Part shown: piece by piece, positions 7,861 through 10,323 of the stretch
How positions within the stretch are numbered: the first letter of the stretch is position 1
Layout of the letters: each line of letters opens with the position of its first letter
Assembly (NCBI GenBank): GCA_002354135.1
Contig: DEKZ01000328.1
Span: forward strand, 1-10,323
DNA from: Massilia sp. UBA2709
GTDB lineage: Bacteria > Pseudomonadota > Gammaproteobacteria > Burkholderiales > Burkholderiaceae_D
Length of the DNA: 10,323 nt
Reading direction: 5' to 3'
Notes under the pieces: model-generated
Seen by the model: only the letters and a program-made list of their open reading frames with translations
What the model was told of the DNA's origin: nothing
Databases searched by the model: none
Made by a program: the position numbers and the translations under genes

Positions 7861-8091
7861 ATGCTCCTAGCCCATCGCATCCGTCTCGACGCGACTTCTG
7901 CGCAGTGCGACTACTTCAGACGCGCGGCCGGCACAGCTCGTCGGGTTTGGAACTGGGCGCTGGCCGAATGGCAACGCCAAGAGGCACGCGGTGTATGACC
8001 TAACGCAATGGGCCTGAAAAAGCAGTTCAATGCGATCAAGTACGTCCATCCCGACTGGCTCGATAGCGAAGGTAGCGCTGGAGAAGTGTAG
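7861..8091 (+). pseudogene. N-terminal fragment of a TnpB / IS605 OrfB gene with an in-frame stop
   Basis: From the ATG at 7861 the frame reads MLLAHRIRLDATSAQCDYF and then RRVWNWALAEWQRQ, the typical start of TnpB (OrfB) of the IS200/IS605 family. A TGA at 7996-7998 interrupts it; the same frame then continues with PNAMGLKKQFNAIKYVHPDW, which matches the next part of such proteins. A single C-to-T change of a CGA codon could explain the stop. Likeness to TnpB ends near 8067 and the frame closes at 8089-8091. The RuvC nuclease domain, the zinc finger, TnpA, the guide-RNA region and the element ends are all missing, so no RNA-guided activity is expected. The frame is open upstream into the IS5-like fragment, giving a chimeric 133-codon reading frame from a GTG at 7597 that is unlikely to be a real gene. 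Confidence 0.7.
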
Positions 8092-8263
8092 AGAGAAGGA
8101 CGATCTCACGCCGAAGTGCCTCCCCTCGCTCAGGCTTGAGTTCGGTGTTCTTCGTCCACATTTAAGCGTCCTTTAGAAGACTGAAAGACTTCCAGACAGT
8201 AGGATAGTCGTTCCTACAGATGCGTACGTGCCACTTGTCGCCACGCTTGCCGATTGATGCCAT
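8072..8263 (-). pseudogene. N-terminal fragment of a phage-type tyrosine recombinase (integrase), stop-interrupted
   Basis: From the ATG at 8263 the minus strand encodes MASIGKRGDKWHVRI and, after more residues, VWKSFSLLKDA, then TAA at 8162-8164. It resembles the arm-DNA-binding start of phage and island integrases (MASIxKRGxxWRxRV...KTFxTKxxAE). The same frame continues after the stop with MWTKNTELKPERGEALRREI and STLLQRY, as expected for the following linker and core-binding helix; the stop stands where Glu (GAA) would fit. An AAGGGGG Shine-Dalgarno lies six bases before the ATG. The likeness ends near 8072, where it meets the TnpB relic on the other strand. The catalytic domain with its Arg, His and Tyr residues is absent. 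The gene is dead. Confidence 0.6.
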
Positions 8264-8362
8264 TTGATTCCCCCTTGAGCATACGTTGAGCAGGAGGGAA
8301 AAGGCAGAGAGATAGGAAGGTGATGATTGCCACCTAACCCATTGATAACACTACATAAATAT

Positions 8363-8442
8363 TGGTAGGCCTCCCGTGAGTCGAACACGGCACCAACGGA
8401 TTATGAGTCCTTAACAACGTGCAACCATATCCCACTATGCCT
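8363..8442 (-). tRNA. degenerate tRNA-like sequence, anticodon CAU; possible attachment site
   Basis: On the minus strand CCGTG-TTCGACT-CACGG (8374-8390) is a perfect T arm with a canonical TTCGANT loop. It is followed by a seven-base acceptor strand, a discriminator A and an encoded CCA (8363-8365). AAGGA-CTCATAA-TCCGT forms an anticodon arm with one mismatch and anticodon CAT (plus-strand 8403-8405), as in tRNA-Met or tRNA-Ile2. The 5' half is poor: AGGCATA (8436-8442) pairs at only 5 of 7 positions with the acceptor 3' strand, the D stem is three pairs, and about four bases too many lie between the D and anticodon arms. It could be an unusual or decayed tRNA. It could also be a tRNA 3' end left by integration of an element, which its place 100 bases from the integrase relic would suit. 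Confidence 0.4.
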
Positions 8443-8633
8443 TACATTACAAAGACATAGCGTCCGTAACACAACTATACATCGCCTATATCTAACAATC
8501 GCGTTGAACCCTTGTTGACCTTCTGACCTCGTTGACTATCTATCAGCGACTTCCTCCGGAATCTGAGAATGCCGCTGAGTTACGAGGGAGTTCGGGCTCG
8601 ATCTTGCTAAATCGGCGTAAGTGATTTGCTGTC
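8443..8633. other. AT-rich intergenic stretch without a recognised gene
   Basis: No reading frame with convincing coding character is seen on either strand. The stretch lies between the tRNA-like sequence and the terminator of the small membrane-protein gene. The only visible structure is a cluster of GTTGA(A/C)C-like words at 8503-8536. Confidence 0.5.
8503..8536 (+). repeat. cluster of short GTTGACC-like direct repeats
   Basis: GTTGAACC (8503-8510), GTTGACC (8514-8520), CTGACC (8523-8528) and GTTGAC (8531-8536) follow each other at 8 to 11 base steps. Near an integrase relic such words could be arm-type or excisionase-binding sites, but they are short and could be chance. Confidence 0.25.
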
Positions 8634-8660
8634 AAAAAACAAAGCGCTTCCGCTAACGCT
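8634..8660 (-). terminator. intrinsic terminator of the small membrane-protein gene
   Basis: On the minus strand AGCGTT and AGCGCT (8655-8660 and 8643-8648 on the plus strand) form a six-pair stem, including one G-T pair, around a six-base loop. This is followed by TTGTTTTTTG. The stem begins inside the TAG stop codon at 8659-8661, so the terminator is immediately downstream of the gene. Confidence 0.6.
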
Positions 8661-9042
8661 ATTTCTTTGATATCACTCGTGTCAATGCTACTTCAAGCAT
8701 TCTTTTCTCGGTTTCCTTCATTACTTTTCGACTCAGCATCCAGAGCCAGATTAAATAAATCAAACACACTGGAATCGCGACTACTGAGCCAAACATAAGA
8801 CCGAAGCCAAGGCGGGCCTTGCCGACCTCGCTGTCAGTTACATTCCATGCCAGCGTTCCAAAATCGGCAAATTGAAAGTAGGCCAGGCCGACAAGCACAC
8901 AAATCCCAAACAGAACCGAAATTCGATAAATGTTTTGTTTTGCCGTTGGCAAACCGTGCTCCCTCTTCGTCCTCTCGAAGATCGCCCAGTATTCGGGGTC
9001 GGGGCTGTGTTTATCGTGCAATGGCTGCTTAGTGTTGTTCAA
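8659..9042 (-). CDS. small two-helix membrane protein of unknown function, TTG start
   Basis: This 127-residue protein is not recognised. A charged N-terminal part (1-38) precedes two hydrophobic segments, about 41-58 (ISVLFGICVLVGLAYF) and 80-104 (GLMFGSVVAIPVCLIYLIWL...). A basic tail ends in KK, so an inner-membrane protein with both ends in the cytoplasm is likely. The start codon is TTG (9040-9042). It is supported by AAGGA six bases upstream, and no closer ATG or GTG lies in frame. The TTG shares the bases TTGA with the stop codon of a seven-codon open frame (ATG TTT ... TTT TGA), which could couple translation. A candidate -10 at 9096-9101 precedes it and a terminator follows at once, so it appears to be its own transcript. 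Its AT-rich codon use differs from the left half of the window. Confidence 0.65.
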   Translation of the reverse strand: MNNTKQPLHDKHSPDPEYWAIFERTKREHGLPTAKQNIYRISVLFGICVLVGLAYFQFADFGTLAWNVTDSEVGKARLGFGLMFGSVVAIPVCLIYLIWLWMLSRKVMKETEKRMLEVALTRVISKK

Positions 9043-9095
9043 AACTGATCCTTTTCAAACATTTCAATATGCAAAAAAAAATGAAGTGAAGCAAT

Positions 9096-9101
9096 TTTAT
9101 A
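9096..9101 (-). promoter_or_regulatory. candidate -10 element of the small membrane-protein gene
   Basis: On the minus strand TATAAA sits about 53 bases before the TTG start codon. No good -35 lies at 17 bases; TTGCAG at 19 bases is the nearest. A run of nine T residues (plus-strand A at 9073-9081) lies in the predicted leader. Confidence 0.35.
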
Positions 9102-9237
9102 CGAAATAACTAGGAAAAACCTGCAATCGGCATATGTTTTGAAATGCTGAGTACCGCCAGGTGGGTCGATAGCAGATGTCGGCTCAGTCCGCAATTTTAT
9201 TGCTACCGGAGCAAGAAAAAGGGTTTTGTTAGGCGTT

Positions 9238-9726
9238 CTAGACCGTTCGGTTTCGGTGCGTAACCAGATGAAATGAATGGTCAAAGGGCGAATTTTGGCG
9301 TAGGGCGACCCCAGTGTCGTCATCCCGCAAAACGGCCTTGGCCCGTTCTCCCGCCGGCACAGCCAAGATCAGGCGCCATTGTTCAACGTATCGTGGACTG
9401 CAGAGCTTGCGAGCCTCCCACTTGTCGATCTGCTCATGAGCCTTTCGGCGCATCCATTCACCTTGCGGCCCGTCCAGGAGCTGGAGCAACTGGCTGTGAA
9501 GCTCACGGTGTTCGTCGTCGCGTTGCTTCTTTTCTTGTCGTGCAGCTCGACGCAGTTCCAACAACGTTCTTGGGTCTTTTTCCAGCCACGCTAATTTGCC
9601 GGATTCCAGCTGAAAGGCCGGCGGCAAACCTGCCATCTCTGCCCGCTCCACGGCACGCCGAACGGTGTCTGATGCTGCAGCATGATTCTCGACACCAAGC
9701 AGCAATTCCTCCAGACTCTTCGACAT
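9238..9726 (-). CDS. unrecognised 162-residue charged, helical protein
   Basis: This protein is not recognised. It begins MSKSLEELLLGVENHAA and has a helical N-terminal part with VRRAVERAEMAG. A strongly charged helix of coiled-coil type (about residues 50-85, ELRRAARQEKKQRDDEHREL) follows, then a Trp-rich stretch (EWMRRKAHEQIDKWEARKL) and YVEQWRLILAVPAGERAKAV. The C-terminal part DDDTGVALRQNSPF looks like a conserved motif. No signal peptide or membrane helix is seen, so a cytoplasmic protein is likely. AAGGGG six bases before the ATG at 9726 supports the start. It lies downstream of the secretin gene on the same strand, separated by 184 bases with their own palindrome and repeats, so it probably has its own promoter. 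The next minus-strand gene is 195 bases further on. Confidence 0.65.
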   Translation of the reverse strand: MSKSLEELLLGVENHAAASDTVRRAVERAEMAGLPPAFQLESGKLAWLEKDPRTLLELRRAARQEKKQRDDEHRELHSQLLQLLDGPQGEWMRRKAHEQIDKWEARKLCSPRYVEQWRLILAVPAGERAKAVLRDDDTGVALRQNSPFDHSFHLVTHRNRTV

Positions 9727-9746
9727 ATAAATCCCCTTTTCTTCGA

Positions 9747-9757
9747 GTCATTATGAC
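9747..9757 (-). promoter_or_regulatory. 11-base palindrome just upstream of the 162-residue protein gene
   Basis: GTCAT-T-ATGAC is a perfect odd palindrome 21 bases before the ATG. On the minus strand it contains CATAAT, a 5 of 6 match to a -10 element, so it could be an operator over the promoter. No clear -35 is seen at the right distance. Confidence 0.3.
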
Positions 9758-9838
9758 GTAAAACCGTCCTGGGCTGACTGTGGGCAAAGGTACACTCGAC
9801 CTCGACATGCGTCCACGATTAGTCAATTTGAGTAATTT

Positions 9839-9862
9839 CACGCGAAACGTGCATACGCGAAA
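9839..9862. repeat. paired ACGCGAAA words with an overlapping inverted repeat
   Basis: ACGCGAAA occurs at 9840-9847 and again at 9855-9862, 15 bases apart. CACG (9839-9842) and CGTG (9848-9851) form a small inverted repeat around the first copy. The pair lies in the gap between the secretin stop and the next gene and may be a regulator site for that gene. Confidence 0.25.
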
Positions 9863-9910
9863 AATCAGCGATACAAACGAATGGTGCAAAGTTGATAACG
9901 GATGATTGCT

Positions 9911-10323
9911 TTATAACCGCCTCAACTGAAGGACTAACAATAACTCAGTGCGCTCAGTGTCCGAGCTACTTGATCGCAGCCAAGTAGGGAGAAACGATAG
10001 CCCCGTTCGTCCTGCCGTGTCCTTATCCTCAGTCAGTCCACCTAGCATAACCACTTCCCCCTCACGCATCTGTACATCAGTTTTCAACTCGCGCTTGATG
10101 AGCGTCGGCGAGGTGTTAACGCCCGTCGTAGTTTGCACAAAGTTGGAAAGCTGCTGCTCGACAGTCAGATCCACGGCCCCCTCTCGTACCTGGGGAAGAA
10201 GGTTGAAGATTACACCCGAGCTGCGGTACTCAACCGACTGCACCGGGATGCCCGCTTGCGAATAGCTAACCGCGCCAAGCACCGGCACATCCTGGCCGAC
10301 AGAAAGTAAGCGTACAACCCACC
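9911..10323 (-). CDS. secretin-family outer-membrane channel, C-terminal part (5' end outside window)
   Basis: The 136 visible residues run from the right edge to the TAA at 9911-9913. They contain SVGQDVPVLGAVSY, then VQSVEYRSSGVIFNLLPQVR, then VDLTVEQQLSNFVQTTTG, SPTLIKRELKT and REGEVVMLGGLTED, ending in ERTELLLVLQLRRL. These are the hallmarks of the secretin (GspD/PilQ/PulD type, filamentous-phage pIV type) membrane domain: the SGQ-VPxLG entry, the amphipathic strands, the RE-x-x-T motif and the LGGL turn. Secretins form multimeric gated pores in the outer membrane for type II or III secretion, type IV pili or filamentous-phage exit. The N-terminal domains that would tell these apart lie outside the window. 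No terminator is obvious after the stop. Confidence 0.85.
   Translation of the reverse strand, partial: WVVRLLSVGQDVPVLGAVSYSQAGIPVQSVEYRSSGVIFNLLPQVREGAVDLTVEQQLSNFVQTTTGVNTSPTLIKRELKTDVQMREGEVVMLGGLTEDKDTAGRTGLSFLPTWLRSSSSDTERTELLLVLQLRRL

Noticed and set aside
9196..9208. ATTGC-like inverted repeat (GCAAT-AAA-ATTGC, minus strand) downstream of the 162-residue gene as a terminator
   Set aside because: The loop is only three bases and no T-tract follows the stem.
9228..9234. GCCTAAC (minus strand) four bases after a stop codon, like the start of an integron attC site
   Set aside because: No matching GTTRRRY core follows within the expected distance, and no attC-like paired arms are seen. 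The word is too short on its own.
9039..9323. 94-codon minus-strand frame between the two small genes
   Set aside because: It overlaps the 3' end of the 162-residue gene in another frame, has no Shine-Dalgarno evidence I could find and no protein-like pattern. Only its last seven codons are of interest as a possible leader.
1..10323. CRISPR array or other regularly spaced long repeats
   Set aside because: No repeat of 20 bases or more recurs at regular spacing anywhere in the window.

Overview
The window looks like the chromosome of a GC-rich betaproteobacterium, possibly Massilia or a relative in the Oxalobacteraceae. This is judged from the very high GC, the codon bias, the HAF-repeat protein and the complex c-di-GMP enzyme; nothing in the window fixes the taxon. 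It falls into two parts that differ in character. Positions 1 to about 7589 are dense, GC-rich chromosome with long intact genes. Positions from about 7590 to 10323 are visibly more AT-rich, with short or broken genes and remnants of mobile DNA.

Left part, in order: the 3' end of a c-type cytochrome gene (+); a convergent 867-residue globin-sensor/PAS/PAS/GGDEF/EAL protein (-) with an FNR-type box upstream; an intrinsic terminator; and a 969-residue protein (-) that joins three hydrolase modules: a trypsin-like serine protease, an SGNH (GDSL-type) hydrolase and a C-terminal M15-like zinc peptidase. A 381-bp divergent intergenic region follows. It carries a candidate promoter with a palindrome for the three-enzyme gene and a candidate promoter inside a 9-bp inverted repeat for the next gene (+), which encodes an exported protein with seven HAF-type repeats.

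Right part: fragments of an IS5-like transposase and of a TnpB/IS605 OrfB gene (both +, read as one chimeric open frame), then a truncated and stop-interrupted tyrosine-recombinase N-terminus (-), then a tRNA-like sequence with a CAU anticodon whose 3' half is canonical and whose 5' half is poor. Recombinase next to tRNA suggests the scar of an integrative element that used a tRNA gene as attachment site. Beyond it, all on the minus strand, lie a small two-helix membrane protein with a TTG start, an unrecognised 162-residue charged protein, and the C-terminal end of a secretin-family outer-membrane channel that continues past the right edge. The secretin beside small unknown genes could belong to a filamentous-phage-like or pilus/secretion module, but the window does not hold the partner genes needed to decide.

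The most unusual item is the protease-SGNH-M15 fusion. The left half also has a coherent possible regulatory theme: a haem-globin c-di-GMP enzyme possibly under FNR/CRP-family control.
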